From Amycolatopsis roodepoortensis (GTDB lineage Bacteria; Actinomycetota; Actinomycetes; Mycobacteriales; Pseudonocardiaceae): a stretch of 64,000 bases of DNA. The notes beneath the pieces were generated by a model. The model was not told the DNA's origin, ran no database searches, and worked only from the letters and a program-made list of their open reading frames with translations. Made by a program: the position numbers and the translations under genes. The stretch is from assembly GCF_014873915.1 (NCBI RefSeq), contig NZ_JADBEJ010000005.1, positions 3,286,001 through 3,350,000 of the forward strand, in the 5' to 3' direction. Shown piece by piece: positions 51,661-60,558 of the stretch (its first letter is position 1; each line of letters starts with the position of its first letter).

Positions 51661-52614
51661 GTGAACGGAACCTCAAGCGCCCGGCAGAAGGCGCTGGCAG
51701 CGATGTTCCCGGACGGCGTGGCCGCCCGGGCGAAACTTGTCGCCCTCGGACACTCCCACTCAGCGATCTCGCGACGTTGTCGCGAAGGCGGCCCTTGGCG
51801 CCGCCCGATTCCCGGCGTCATCCTCCTGACCAATGCCACGCCGACCAGGCACCAGCTCCTGAAGGTCGCGCTGACCCACGCGGGGCCGGAGGCGATGCTC
51901 ACCGGAGTACCGGCCGCGAGGCTGTACGGGGTCCGAAGACTCCCGCCAGAAAGACGGGCGCACACCTTGATCCCACACCGGAGCAAGGTCGCCACCTGGG
52001 GATTCGCGGTCGTAGAACGAACGATCCACCTACCGGAGCCGGTGGAGATCGATGGGTTGCCTGTCGCTCCGCTAGCCCGAGCTCTCATCGACGCGGCTCG
52101 ACGTATGGACGAACTCCAGTCGGTGCGGGCGATGATCCACGACGCGGTCCATCGTGGGCTCTGCACTCCAGAAGAACTTCGAGACGAGCTGGCCCAGGCC
52201 AGCACGATCGGCTCCGCGCTCCCTCGAATAGTCGTCAACGCCCTTCAGGACGGCGTCGACTCTGCCGTCGAGCAGTGGCTGGAATCTGCAGTCGAGCGCA
52301 GCGGCTTGCCCCAGCCCGTGTGGAAGGCAGAGCTACGGACTCCCGACGGGGTGGTTGTCGGCATCGCTGATGCCTGGTGGCCGCGGGTCGGCGTCGCACT
52401 GCAAGTCCGCCACAACGAGGTCGCTCTCGGACCGGACAAGGTGGCCGAGATGCCAGCCCTCGTCGCTCCAGGCCTCATCGTCGTACAGGTGAGTCCGGGG
52501 CGGCTACGTGACGAGCCGCTGGTGGTGATCCAAGAGCTGCGAGCGGCCCACCGCCGGGCCCGACAACGACCGCCTCCAGATCTCGGAAGCGTCCCTGCGG
52601 CTCCTGCGGCCTGA
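51661..52614 (+). CDS. AbiEi-like winged-helix protein with nuclease-like C-terminus, paralogue 2
   Basis: A 317-residue homologue of the protein at 45301: SHSAISRRCREGGPWRRPIPGVILLTNATPTRHQLL has the same winged-helix pattern, the middle PVEIDGLPVAPLARALIDAARRMDELQSVRAMIHDAVHRGLCTPEEL aligns with its counterpart, and VVVGIADAWWPRVGVALQVRHNEVALG matches the nuclease-like end, again without a clean acidic triad. There is no toxin gene partner. The gene sits inside the otherwise conserved DUF4191-RDD-glnA block, so it is probably an insertion there. The third positions are less G/C-biased than in neighbouring genes. Confidence 0.72.
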   Translation: MNGTSSARQKALAAMFPDGVAARAKLVALGHSHSAISRRCREGGPWRRPIPGVILLTNATPTRHQLLKVALTHAGPEAMLTGVPAARLYGVRRLPPERRAHTLIPHRSKVATWGFAVVERTIHLPEPVEIDGLPVAPLARALIDAARRMDELQSVRAMIHDAVHRGLCTPEELRDELAQASTIGSALPRIVVNALQDGVDSAVEQWLESAVERSGLPQPVWKAELRTPDGVVVGIADAWWPRVGVALQVRHNEVALGPDKVAEMPALVAPGLIVVQVSPGRLRDEPLVVIQELRAAHRRARQRPPPDLGSVPAAPAA

Positions 52615-52647
52615 CCATTGCCGGTCCGGCTGCCGGCTTCTTCCGGC

Positions 52648-52670
52648 GAGAGCAAAGGTCCCTTGCTCCC
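52648..52670. repeat. Single copy of the intergenic element
   Basis: AGAGCAAAGGTCCCTTGCTC between the convergent AbiEi-like and RDD genes. It can fold only through its internal near-palindrome. Confidence 0.7.
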
Positions 52671-52678
52671 ACCAGCGG

Positions 52679-53164
52679 TCATCGCATGCGGATTACAACG
52701 GTTCCGGTCAGTCGGTCGAGCCAGCTTCGTCCGTCGATGTTGCGGATCGCGGCTGGAATGATCACGAAGGTCAGCGCCCCTCGCACGACGGCACGCCACA
52801 CACCGACCATTTGCGCGCCGTCGAGCCTGGCGACGCGGATTCCGACCACTGCCATACCGGGGGTGAACCCGAAGAAGGCCGCGGGAATGACCGTGATCGC
52901 CGCCCAGACGCCGACCGACCAGAGGTTGAAGGTCTGCATGACGGCCGGGTCCTGCAGGCTAGGCGTCACGAAGAGGGCGGTGACCAGCGAGGCGAGGACC
53001 AGGTCGATGAGCAGCCCGAGAAGGCGCGCGCCGCCGCCCGCTACCGAGCCGACACCCGACTGAGGCAAGCCGAGTCGCTCACCACGCCACCGCTGCGTAC
53101 CCTCGCCACCGGCCGTCGTCTCATCGCCGGCTCCGGGCAGCCATTCTCCGGTCCATCTCGCCAC
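52679..53164 (-). CDS. RDD-family membrane protein
   Basis: A 161-residue protein beginning VARWTGEWLPGAG, the N-terminus usual for the RDD protein next to glnA in actinobacteria (Rv2219A-like). Hydrophobic segments are near residues 55-75, 85-110 and 128-143. The RDD signature appears as GARLLGLLIDLVLASL near the first helix. A GTG at 53164 is preferred; another lies 11 codons upstream. The function is unknown; some RDD proteins act as Na+/H+ antiporters. It is divergent from glnA. Confidence 0.85.
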   Translation of the reverse strand: MARWTGEWLPGAGDETTAGGEGTQRWRGERLGLPQSGVGSVAGGGARLLGLLIDLVLASLVTALFVTPSLQDPAVMQTFNLWSVGVWAAITVIPAAFFGFTPGMAVVGIRVARLDGAQMVGVWRAVVRGALTFVIIPAAIRNIDGRSWLDRLTGTVVIRMR

Positions 53165-53231
53165 CCATCCAGGGTATGCCGGTGGCGCGGGCCACATTCG
53201 CCCTGGTCGACTACCCGATATCGCCGCCCCG

Positions 53232-53269
53232 TTAACACCGGCGAAACATACGGGTGACGGTCGGGCAAC
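53232..53269. promoter_or_regulatory. GlnR-box operator upstream of glnA
   Basis: TTAAC (53232), GAAAC (53243), GTGAC (53254) and GCAAC (53265) are separated by exactly six bases each, matching the actinomycete GlnR pattern GTnAC-N6-GAAAC-N6-GTnAC-N6-GAAAC. It lies 68 bases before the glnA start, the position from which GlnR activates glnA under nitrogen limitation. Confidence 0.85.
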
Positions 53270-53336
53270 ACCGCGCTCTTAGCGTGAGCCGAAGAGAGTA
53301 CTGCCGCCGGCAACGAACGAGAAGGAGTCACCGAGG

Positions 53337-54761
53337 GTGCCCACTACTCCAGACGACATTCAGCGCCTTATCGCCGACGAGAACGTAGAGGTCGTCGACG
53401 TCAGGTTCTGCGACCTGCCCGGCGTTATGCAGCACTTCACCGTTCCGGCGAAGGCGTTCAACGAAGAAGCCTACGAAGAAGGCCTCGCCTTCGACGGCTC
53501 CTCGGTGCGTGGTTTCCAGTCGATCCACGAATCCGACATGCTGCTCCTCCCGGACCCCGAGACTGCGCGTATCGACCCGTTCCGCAAGGCGAAGACGCTC
53601 TCGCTGAACTTCTTCGTGCACGACCCGTTCACCCGTGAGGCGTACAGCCGCGACCCGCGCAACATCGCGCGCAAGGCCGAGCAGTACATCTCCGAGTACG
53701 GCGTCGCGGACAACGTGTTCTTCGGCCCCGAGGCCGAGTTCTACATCTTCGACTCGATCCGGTTCGACTCGGCCGAGCACGCCTCGTTCCACGAGATCGA
53801 CTCCGTCGAGGGCTGGTGGAACACCGGCGCCGACGTGCCGGGCGGCAACCAGGGTTACAAGACGAAGTTCAAGGGCGGCTACTTCCCCGTTCCGCCGGTC
53901 GACCATTTCGCCGACCTGCGCGACGAGATCGTTCGTAACCTGCAGGGCTCCGGTTTCGAGATCGAGCGCGCGCACCACGAGGTGGGCACCGCCGGCCAGA
54001 CCGAGATCAACTACAAGTTCAACACGCTGCTGCACGCCGCGGACGACCTGCAGCTGTTCAAGTACATCGTGAAGAACACCGTGTTCGCCGCCGGCAAGAC
54101 CGCGACCTTCATGCCGAAGCCGCTCGCCGGTGACAACGGCTCGGGCATGCACTGCCACCAGTCGCTGTGGAAGGACGGCACGCCGCTGTTCCACGACGAG
54201 TCGGGGTACGCGGGCCTGTCCGACACCGCCCGCCACTACATCGGCGGTCTGCTCAAGCACGCACCGAGCCTGCTGGCCTTCACCAACCCGACCGTCAACT
54301 CGTACCACCGGCTCGTGCCCGGCTTCGAGGCCCCGGTCAGCCTGGTGTACTCGCAGCGGAACCGGTCGGCTTGTGTCCGTATCCCCATCACGGGGAACAA
54401 CCCGAAGGCCAAGCGTGCCGAGTTCCGGTGCCCGGACTCGTCCGGCAACCCGTACCTCGCGTTCTCGGCGATGATGATGGCCGGTCTCGATGGCATCAAG
54501 AACAAGATCGAGCCGCCGGAGCCCATCGACAAGGACCTCTACGAGCTTCCGCCGGAGGAGGCCCAGAACGTCAAGCTCGTTCCGGGCGACCTCGGTGCGG
54601 TTCTCGACACGCTGGAAGCCGACCACGACTACCTGCTCGAGGGTGGCGTGTTCACCCCCGACGTGATCGAAACGTGGATCTCCTACAAGCGTGAGAACGA
54701 GATCGACCCGCTGCGGCTGCGCCCGCACCCGTACGAGTTCTCGCTGTACTACGACGTGTGA
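53337..54761 (+). CDS. glnA: Glutamine synthetase type I
   Basis: A 474-residue enzyme making glutamine from glutamate, ammonia and ATP. Family blocks are FDGSSVRGFQSIHESDMLL, FGPEAEFYIFDSI, the ATP-binding KPLAGDNGSGMHCHQSL and NRSACVRIP. The adenylylation tyrosine is in KDLYELPPEEAQNV near residue 400, so the enzyme is subject to control by GlnE, encoded 0.65 kb downstream. The GTG at 53337 has a good ribosome-binding site (GAAGGAG). A GlnR box precedes it and a terminator follows. Confidence 0.97.
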   Translation: MPTTPDDIQRLIADENVEVVDVRFCDLPGVMQHFTVPAKAFNEEAYEEGLAFDGSSVRGFQSIHESDMLLLPDPETARIDPFRKAKTLSLNFFVHDPFTREAYSRDPRNIARKAEQYISEYGVADNVFFGPEAEFYIFDSIRFDSAEHASFHEIDSVEGWWNTGADVPGGNQGYKTKFKGGYFPVPPVDHFADLRDEIVRNLQGSGFEIERAHHEVGTAGQTEINYKFNTLLHAADDLQLFKYIVKNTVFAAGKTATFMPKPLAGDNGSGMHCHQSLWKDGTPLFHDESGYAGLSDTARHYIGGLLKHAPSLLAFTNPTVNSYHRLVPGFEAPVSLVYSQRNRSACVRIPITGNNPKAKRAEFRCPDSSGNPYLAFSAMMMAGLDGIKNKIEPPEPIDKDLYELPPEEAQNVKLVPGDLGAVLDTLEADHDYLLEGGVFTPDVIETWISYKRENEIDPLRLRPHPYEFSLYYDV

Positions 54762-54787
54762 TCGTGCGGTAGGAAACACCAAGAGCA

Positions 54788-54836
54788 CGCCGGTGGTGAG
54801 GTGCGGAATCGCCCTCACCACCGGCGTTTCTTGTTT
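54788..54836 (+). terminator. glnA terminator
   Basis: CGCCGGTGGTGAGG (54788-54801) pairs with CCTCACCACCGGCG (54813-54826), followed by TTTCTTGTTT. This is a regular Rho-independent terminator 26 bases after the glnA stop. Confidence 0.9.
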
Positions 54837-54852
54837 GGACTAGGTAGTACGG

Positions 54853-55287
54853 CTACTCCGAAGTGGAAAGAACCTTCAGGTCGACGCCCGCTCGCTCGAT
54901 CCGGCCACGCGGGTCGTCCACCAGTTTGCGTCGCTCGAGATCCATCAACCCCAGCGTGCACGTGATTTCCGCTGAAAGGGTGCCGTCGACCTTGTAGATG
55001 TTCGAGTCCATATGGAAGGTCTTGCCGGTGCCGAATTTGGCGTCGCAGGTCACGTCGACGACGTCGCCCGCCCGAAGCTCGCGCCGGAAGACGATGTGGG
55101 ATTCGAGCAGCACGAAGGCAAGATTCGCATCACGCATGCCCGCGTTGAGGCCGCCGGCGAGTTCCATCAGCTCAAGTCTGGAGACCTCGCCATACGAGTG
55201 ATAAACCGCATGGTTGAGGTGGCCGAGGGTGTCCAGCTCGTAATGACGCACCTTGATCCGGGTGCGAAATGGCTCGCGCACAGTCAC
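54853..55287 (-). CDS. Acyl-CoA thioesterase (hot-dog fold, 4-hydroxybenzoyl-CoA thioesterase type)
   Basis: A 144-residue single hot-dog-domain protein. The signature YELDTLGHLNHAVYHSYGEVSRLELM contains the D...GH.N...Y..Y.E pattern of YbgC/4HBT-type thioesterases, with the aspartate as the catalytic residue. The GTG at 55287 gives the standard N-terminus; the frame is open upstream through a repeat and is not conserved. It is convergent with glnA, with the glnA terminator between them. The substrate acyl group is unknown. Confidence 0.87.
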   Translation of the reverse strand: MTVREPFRTRIKVRHYELDTLGHLNHAVYHSYGEVSRLELMELAGGLNAGMRDANLAFVLLESHIVFRRELRAGDVVDVTCDAKFGTGKTFHMDSNIYKVDGTLSAEITCTLGLMDLERRKLVDDPRGRIERAGVDLKVLSTSE

Positions 55288-55328
55288 CGGTCCACTGTAG
55301 GCGCCACCCGCCGTCCGCGATGCCGAGT

Positions 55329-55397
55329 GTGAGCAAGGGACCTTTGCTACCACCTCGTCCGCTCACGACAAGCGGTAGCAAAGGCCCCTTGCTCCCC
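55329..55397. terminator. Repeat hairpin downstream of glnE
   Basis: The elements at 55329-55352 and 55372-55397 are inverted and pair except for one base change (GGCCCC for GGTCCC). The hairpin starts 19 bases past the glnE stop. Confidence 0.72.
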
Positions 55398-55415
55398 TAC
55401 CGCAGGTCAGAGCGG

Positions 55416-58388
55416 TCAGCCCTGGTAGAAAAGGGTCTCCACGACCGCATGGGCACGTCGCGTCGTTCGCCGGTAGGCGTCGAGGAATTCGCCTGGATCA
55501 TCATCGGCCGAGTAGCCGAGCACTCGCGCGACCGCGGCGAGGTCGCGACCAGAGCTGGGAATTTCGTCGACCGCCTTACCTCGGACCAGCATCCCGGCGT
55601 TACGGACGCGCGTCGCCAGCAACCAGGCCTCGGTCAGGGACTCGATCTCGGCGGGCTCGGCGAGCCCCGCCTCCGCGGCGGCCTTCAGGGCCTCGATCGT
55701 CGAAGTGGTCCGGAGCCCCTCGACCTCATGTCCGTGACGCAGCTGCATGAGCTGCACGGTCCACTCCACGTCGGCGAGCCCTCCACGGCCGAGTTTCGTG
55801 TGCCGGGTCGGGTCGGCGCCCTTGGGCATCCGTTCCGTCTCCACACGCGCCTTGATCCGCCGGATCTCCCGCACGCGAACCGCATCGAGGCCCGCCTGCG
55901 GATAGCGGATGGGGTTGATCATCTCGATGAACCGTGTACCGAGGTCGTCGTCACCGGCGATGAACCGAGCGCGAAGCAGCGCCTGCGATTCCCAGACCTC
56001 CGCCCACCGCCCGTAGTAGCTGCGGTAGGACTCGAGAGTTCGCACCAACGGGCCGCTCCGCCCCTCCGGCCGGAGATCCGCGTCGACGACCAGTGCCGGG
56101 TCGGGGCTGGGGGCACCGAGGATCTTGCGGACCGTCTCGGCGACGGAGGAAGCGAACTTCGCTGCTTCGGAGTCCGACACACCCTCGGCGGGCTCGCACA
56201 CGAAGAGAACGTCCGCGTCGGATCCATAGCCGAGTTCGGCCCCGCCCAACCGCCCCATGCCGATGACGGCGATCTTCGCGGGGGTCTGGCCGAGTTCGGC
56301 CTGGCGCTGGCGAAAAGCAGCCGCCAAGGCACCTTGAAGCACGGCGACCCACACACTGGACAGCGCCTCGCACACTGCCGGGACGTCGAGCAACCCCAGC
56401 AAATCCGCCGACGCGATCCGGAGCATCTCGTGCCGGCGCAACGACCTCGCGGCCGCGACCGCGGCGTTCAACCCCGGCTGACGCCGCACAGCGGCTCTCA
56501 GTGAAGTGGCAACTTCCGCCGGGGTACGGCCGGCCAGCCGCGCCGGATCCCCGAGCAACTGCAGTACTTCCGGCGCCCGGGCCAGCAGGTCAGGAACCAG
56601 ACGTGACGTGCCGAGCAGGAACGCGAGCCGCTCAACGACGGCACCTTCGTCCCGAAGAACCCGTAGGTACCAGGGCGTCGCCTCAAGCGCTTCCGAGACC
56701 TTCCGGTAGGACAGAAGTCCACGGTCAGGGTCCGGAGTGTCGGCGAGAAGGTCCAACAAGACCGGCAGCAGAGCTTGCTGGATGGCCGCCCGACGGGACA
56801 TTCCCGCAGTCAGCGCTTTGATGTGCTGCAAGGCCCCATCCGGCGCGGCGTAGCCGAGCGCGGAGAGGCGGCTCTCGGCCTGTTTCGTGGTCAGCCGTAG
56901 CGCTTCCGTCGGCACGTTCGCGACCGACTGCAGCAGCGGCCGGTAGAAAAGTTTCTCGTGAAGACGCCGGATGCTCTGCAGATGGCGGCGGAACTCCGCC
57001 ACCAACACATCCCCTTCACTTCTGCCTCGGGCCGGCCGCACGCCGCTCGCTCTCGCGATCGTGCGCAGCTCGCTGACATCCGAAGCGGCAGGGAACAAGT
57101 GCGTACGCCGGAGCCGGCGAAGCTGGAGCCTGTGCTCGATGGTCCGGAGAAACTCGTAGGAAGATGCGAGCTCCGCAGCGTCCTTCCGGCCGACGTACCC
57201 GCCGTCCCCCAGGGCAGCGAGCGCGTCCATCGTGGACGGGGAACGCAGCTCGGCGTCGATCCGGCCGTGGACCAGTTGCAGCAACTGCACGGCGAACTCG
57301 ACGTCGCGAAGGCCGCCGCGCCCCAGTTTGAGCTCCCGTTCGGCGTGCGCGGACGGCACATGGCCTTCGACGCGGCGCCGCATCTTCTGGACCTCGGGAA
57401 CGAAGTTCTCCCGATCGGCCGCAGCCCACACCTTCGGTGCGACCATCTCCGCGTACTGCCGTCCGAGCTCGGCATCGCCTGCGACCGGCCGCGCTTTGAG
57501 CAATGCCTGGAACTCCCAGGTCTTGGCCCACTTCTGATAGTAGGCGGCATGGCCATCGAGGGTTCTGACCAAGGCGCCCGCCTTGCCCTCCGGGCGCAAC
57601 GCCGCGTCGACCTCGAAGCATGCCTTGCCGACCACACGCATCATCGTGCTGGCCAGTCTCGTGGAGATCGAAAGATCTCCATCTCCGACGAAGATGACAT
57701 CCACGTCGCTCACATAGTTCAGCTCACGACCGCCGCATTTGCCCATCGCGATCACGGACAGGTGGCCTTCGGCAGCGGCACCCACCTCGGCCTCTGCGAC
57801 CAGCAGCCCAACCGTCAGCGCGGCCTCAGCCAACGTCGTGAGTTGGGCTCCGATCTCGGCATAAGGCGGCTGGCGGAGACCAGGTTCGACGAGATGCCCG
57901 AGGTCGGCCGCAGCTATTCCGAGCAGCAGTTCGCGGTAGCCGATGCGAAGAGCCTGCTCCGACTCGAGCCCGGTGAGTAGCTCGCCGTCCGGTCGCAGAT
58001 GGGCGAGAAGACTGTTCACATACTGATCTGGGGCGACGTTCTTCTCGCCCTGGAGGGTCTTCCAGCAGTCGGGGTTCGCGACCAGGAAGTCCGCGAGCGC
58101 GCTCGAAGTGCCAAGAACGCCGAGCAACCGGCCGCGGAAGGTCCGGTTGGCGCGGAGCGCCTGGTCGAGCTCATTCCAGGTAGCAGGGTCGGCTTCCCTG
58201 ATCCGGTCCAGTCCGCTCAGGGCAAGGTCGGGATCCGCAGTACGGGAAAGTGCCGACATCACGTCGGTGGCGGAGCCGTCCGGGCCGGATTCGGTCCACC
58301 AACCGGCAGCACGCAGCTGCCCGTCAGCTCGGGGGTCGGTGAAGCCGTATCTCGCCACGGAAGCGGTCGGCCTGGCGCGCTCAACCAT
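55416..58388 (-). CDS. glnE: Bifunctional glutamine-synthetase adenylyltransferase/deadenylase GlnE
   Basis: A 990-residue protein with two nucleotidyltransferase domains. The first contains IAMGKCGGRELNYVSDVDVIFVG and the second IGMGRLGGAELGYGSDADVLFVCEPA, both the G-GG-EL-Y-SD-DV pattern. Each is followed by a helical GlnD-like regulatory domain (EVQKMRRRVEGHVPSAHAERELKLGRGGLRDVEF and IKARVETERMPKGADPTRHTKLGRGGLADVEW). It adds or removes AMP on GlnA in response to nitrogen state. The ATG at 58388 starts MVERARPTASVARYGF. Length and order match mycobacterial GlnE. Confidence 0.96.
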   Translation of the reverse strand: MVERARPTASVARYGFTDPRADGQLRAAGWWTESGPDGSATDVMSALSRTADPDLALSGLDRIREADPATWNELDQALRANRTFRGRLLGVLGTSSALADFLVANPDCWKTLQGEKNVAPDQYVNSLLAHLRPDGELLTGLESEQALRIGYRELLLGIAAADLGHLVEPGLRQPPYAEIGAQLTTLAEAALTVGLLVAEAEVGAAAEGHLSVIAMGKCGGRELNYVSDVDVIFVGDGDLSISTRLASTMMRVVGKACFEVDAALRPEGKAGALVRTLDGHAAYYQKWAKTWEFQALLKARPVAGDAELGRQYAEMVAPKVWAAADRENFVPEVQKMRRRVEGHVPSAHAERELKLGRGGLRDVEFAVQLLQLVHGRIDAELRSPSTMDALAALGDGGYVGRKDAAELASSYEFLRTIEHRLQLRRLRRTHLFPAASDVSELRTIARASGVRPARGRSEGDVLVAEFRRHLQSIRRLHEKLFYRPLLQSVANVPTEALRLTTKQAESRLSALGYAAPDGALQHIKALTAGMSRRAAIQQALLPVLLDLLADTPDPDRGLLSYRKVSEALEATPWYLRVLRDEGAVVERLAFLLGTSRLVPDLLARAPEVLQLLGDPARLAGRTPAEVATSLRAAVRRQPGLNAAVAAARSLRRHEMLRIASADLLGLLDVPAVCEALSSVWVAVLQGALAAAFRQRQAELGQTPAKIAVIGMGRLGGAELGYGSDADVLFVCEPAEGVSDSEAAKFASSVAETVRKILGAPSPDPALVVDADLRPEGRSGPLVRTLESYRSYYGRWAEVWESQALLRARFIAGDDDLGTRFIEMINPIRYPQAGLDAVRVREIRRIKARVETERMPKGADPTRHTKLGRGGLADVEWTVQLMQLRHGHEVEGLRTTSTIEALKAAAEAGLAEPAEIESLTEAWLLATRVRNAGMLVRGKAVDEIPSSGRDLAAVARVLGYSADDDPGEFLDAYRRTTRRAHAVVETLFYQG

Positions 58389-58438
58389 CGGCTTCCACCG
58401 TAGTCGCCCTTCCGCCCATGGCCAGACGGACGCGCAAG

Positions 58439-58494
58439 GGAGCAAGGGACCTTTGCTACCGCGTGGAGACCGGTAGCAAAGGTCCCTTGCTCTC
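58439..58494. terminator. Repeat hairpin downstream of the phosphate transporter gene
   Basis: Two inverted elements form a stem of about 24 bp around a short loop (GTGGAGA). The stem ends directly at the transporter stop codon (58495), so it would act as its terminator. Confidence 0.75.
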
Positions 58495-59625
58495 CTAAGC
58501 GGCGACCTTGCCGACTTCCTGTTCGGGAACGGTCGGGGCTGGGCTCGCGAAGCTGCCTGCGTTGACGGGGCTCCGCCGTGAAAGGAGGTAGATCCCGATG
58601 CCGATCGCCAGGCCCGCGACACCGACGGCGATCGTGCCCACCGTGCCCGTCGAGGTCACGAGGCCGGCCGCGGCACCGACGATGGCGGCGGCGGGCAGTG
58701 TGAACAGCCAGGCGATCACCATGCGGCCGGCCGTGCGCCAGCGAACCGGCGATTCGTTTCTGCCCACACCGGAACCGACGATGCCGCCGGAGCAGACGTG
58801 GGTCGTCGAAAGCGGGAAGCCGAAATTCGTCGAGGCGAGAATGACCGCGGCCGAGCTTGTCTGCGCGGCGAAGCCCTGCGGGCCGTCGATATCCGTTAAG
58901 CCCTTACCCAGCGTGAAGGTGATTCGCCAGCCACCCAGGTACGTGCCGAGCGCGAGTGCCAACGCCGCGCTGACGATCACCCAGAGCGGCGGCCCTGCCC
59001 CGGCGGGGAGGGTTCCGGCGGTGATCATCGTCAGCGTGATGACGCCCATGGTCTTCTGCGCGTCGTTCGTGCCGTGGGCGAGCGAGACCAGCGAGGCCGA
59101 GATGATCTGGCCGACCCGGAAGCCGGCGGTACGACCGCGGCGGACGAAGATCCGGTAGACGAAGTACGTCACGATCATCGCGACGAGACCGGCCAAGACC
59201 GGCGATAGTGCCGCTGGGACCAGCACCTTCTCGACGATCTTTCCGAAATGGACGGAGTCCGTTCCGGCCGACACCCAGGTGGCGCCGATCAGTCCGCCGA
59301 ACAGCGCGTGGGACGAGCTGGACGGTAGCCCGACGAACCACGTGATCAGGTTCCATACGATCGCCCCGACCAGGCCGCCGAACACGATCGCCGGCCCGAT
59401 CTTGGAGTCGTCAACGAGTCCATTCGAGATGGTCTTGGCCACCTCGACCGACAGGAAGGCTCCGACCAGGTTCAGGACCGCGGAGATCGTCACCGCGACC
59501 TTGGGACGCAACGCCCCGGTGGCGATCGACGTCGCCATCGAGTTGGCCGTGTCGTGGAACCCGTTCGTGAAATCGAAAATTAGGGCCGTGACGACGACGA
59601 GCACGACCAAGACTGAGGGCTCCAC
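58495..59625 (-). CDS. Low-affinity inorganic phosphate transporter (PiT family)
   Basis: A 376-residue integral membrane protein. The duplicated PiT signature is present as FTNGFHDTANSMATSIATGAL (first half) and SLAHGTNDAQKTMGVITLT (second half), along with GLPSSSSHALFGGLIGA. About ten hydrophobic helices are predicted. It takes up metal-phosphate using the proton gradient. The last residues EQEVGKVAA precede a repeat hairpin. No pstSCAB or PhoU-like gene is adjacent. Confidence 0.93.
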   Translation of the reverse strand: MEPSVLVVLVVVTALIFDFTNGFHDTANSMATSIATGALRPKVAVTISAVLNLVGAFLSVEVAKTISNGLVDDSKIGPAIVFGGLVGAIVWNLITWFVGLPSSSSHALFGGLIGATWVSAGTDSVHFGKIVEKVLVPAALSPVLAGLVAMIVTYFVYRIFVRRGRTAGFRVGQIISASLVSLAHGTNDAQKTMGVITLTMITAGTLPAGAGPPLWVIVSAALALALGTYLGGWRITFTLGKGLTDIDGPQGFAAQTSSAAVILASTNFGFPLSTTHVCSGGIVGSGVGRNESPVRWRTAGRMVIAWLFTLPAAAIVGAAAGLVTSTGTVGTIAVGVAGLAIGIGIYLLSRRSPVNAGSFASPAPTVPEQEVGKVAA

Positions 59626-59718
59626 CCCGACCTCCGAACCCTTCGAAATTCCCTCCGCAAGGTACCTGACGGCACGACCTGGGTGTTAATAACCCATACA
59701 CATTTGAGACATAAGCCG

Positions 59719-60474
59719 TTAAGCCATCGGCAATGTACGTTGACGGTCCGCAGCCGGGGCGAGGTCACCGGACACCAGACGGACGAAGCGATGAGCGAAC
59801 GGCCGCCAGGTTTCGGTGATGTCGGCATGCACCCGAGCGAGGTTGTCGGGGGTCAGTACGTCCGGCCGGGTGAGTTCTGCCATTTCCGGCGACTGTCGCG
59901 CCCAGTCGAGGACCACATCCGGCGTCGTCTCGATATGGAACTGGACACCGTAGGCACAACGGTCGAATCGGAAGGCCTGGTAGGCATACCGCGGCGAGGA
60001 GGCGAGGAGCTCAGCACCTGCGGGCAGCCGGGTGATCGCGTCGTTGTGAAACTGCAGGACGTCCTGCATCAGCGGTAAGTCCGCGAAGAGCGGGTCGGTC
60101 CAGGCAGCGTCCTTCTTGGACACAAGGCTGGGGCCGACCTCAGGGCCTTGATCACCTGTGCCGACGCTGCCGCCCAGCGCCACAGCCAGCAGCTGACCAC
60201 CGAGGCAAATCGCGAGCGTCGGGATGCGCGCGCCCGCGGCCTTCGAAAGAAGCTTCCGCACGTCCGCCAACCACGGATGTTCGCCGTCGTCATTGGCGCC
60301 CATCCCACCACCGAGGCAGACCACGCCCGCGTACCCGTCAAGATCGGTGGGGAGTGTCTGATCGGGCAGCAGCCGGATGTCGAGCTCTGCGCCGGCCTCG
60401 GTGAGCCAGTCACCGAGAGGGCCGATCGGGTCTGATGCATCCGGCTGGATGACGAGCAACTTGAGAGCGGTCAC
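59719..60474 (-). CDS. Class I glutamine amidotransferase-like protein
   Basis: A 251-residue GATase1-fold enzyme (GMP-synthase-like). The nucleophile elbow is AICLGGQLLAVALGG, with cysteine at about residue 90, and the catalytic histidine-glutamate are in YGVQFHIETTPDVV. It has no synthase domain, so it hydrolyses a gamma-glutamyl amide or supplies ammonia to a partner. Its position near the glnA-glnE genes is suggestive, but the substrate is unknown. The GTG at 60474 gives the conserved N-terminus VTALKLLVIQPDASD. Confidence 0.87.
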   Translation of the reverse strand: MTALKLLVIQPDASDPIGPLGDWLTEAGAELDIRLLPDQTLPTDLDGYAGVVCLGGGMGANDDGEHPWLADVRKLLSKAAGARIPTLAICLGGQLLAVALGGSVGTGDQGPEVGPSLVSKKDAAWTDPLFADLPLMQDVLQFHNDAITRLPAGAELLASSPRYAYQAFRFDRCAYGVQFHIETTPDVVLDWARQSPEMAELTRPDVLTPDNLARVHADITETWRPFAHRFVRLVSGDLAPAADRQRTLPMA

Positions 60475-60495
60475 GTCCCCAGCCTACGACCGCCG

Positions 60496-60556
60496 GGAGA
60501 GCAGGGGACCTTTACTACCGCTCGGGGTGGCGGTAGCAAAGGTCCCCTGCTTCTCC
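60496..60556. terminator. Repeat hairpin downstream of the rhodanese gene
   Basis: Inverted elements (GAGCAGGGGACCTTTACT variant and its partner) pair over about 26 bases around an eight-base loop. It begins three bases past the rhodanese stop. Confidence 0.75.
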
Positions 60557-60558
60557 GG

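Noticed and set aside
58389..58622. Upstream extension of glnE
   Set aside because: It runs through a repeat hairpin and the transporter gene end; conserved GlnE sequence begins after the ATG at 58388.
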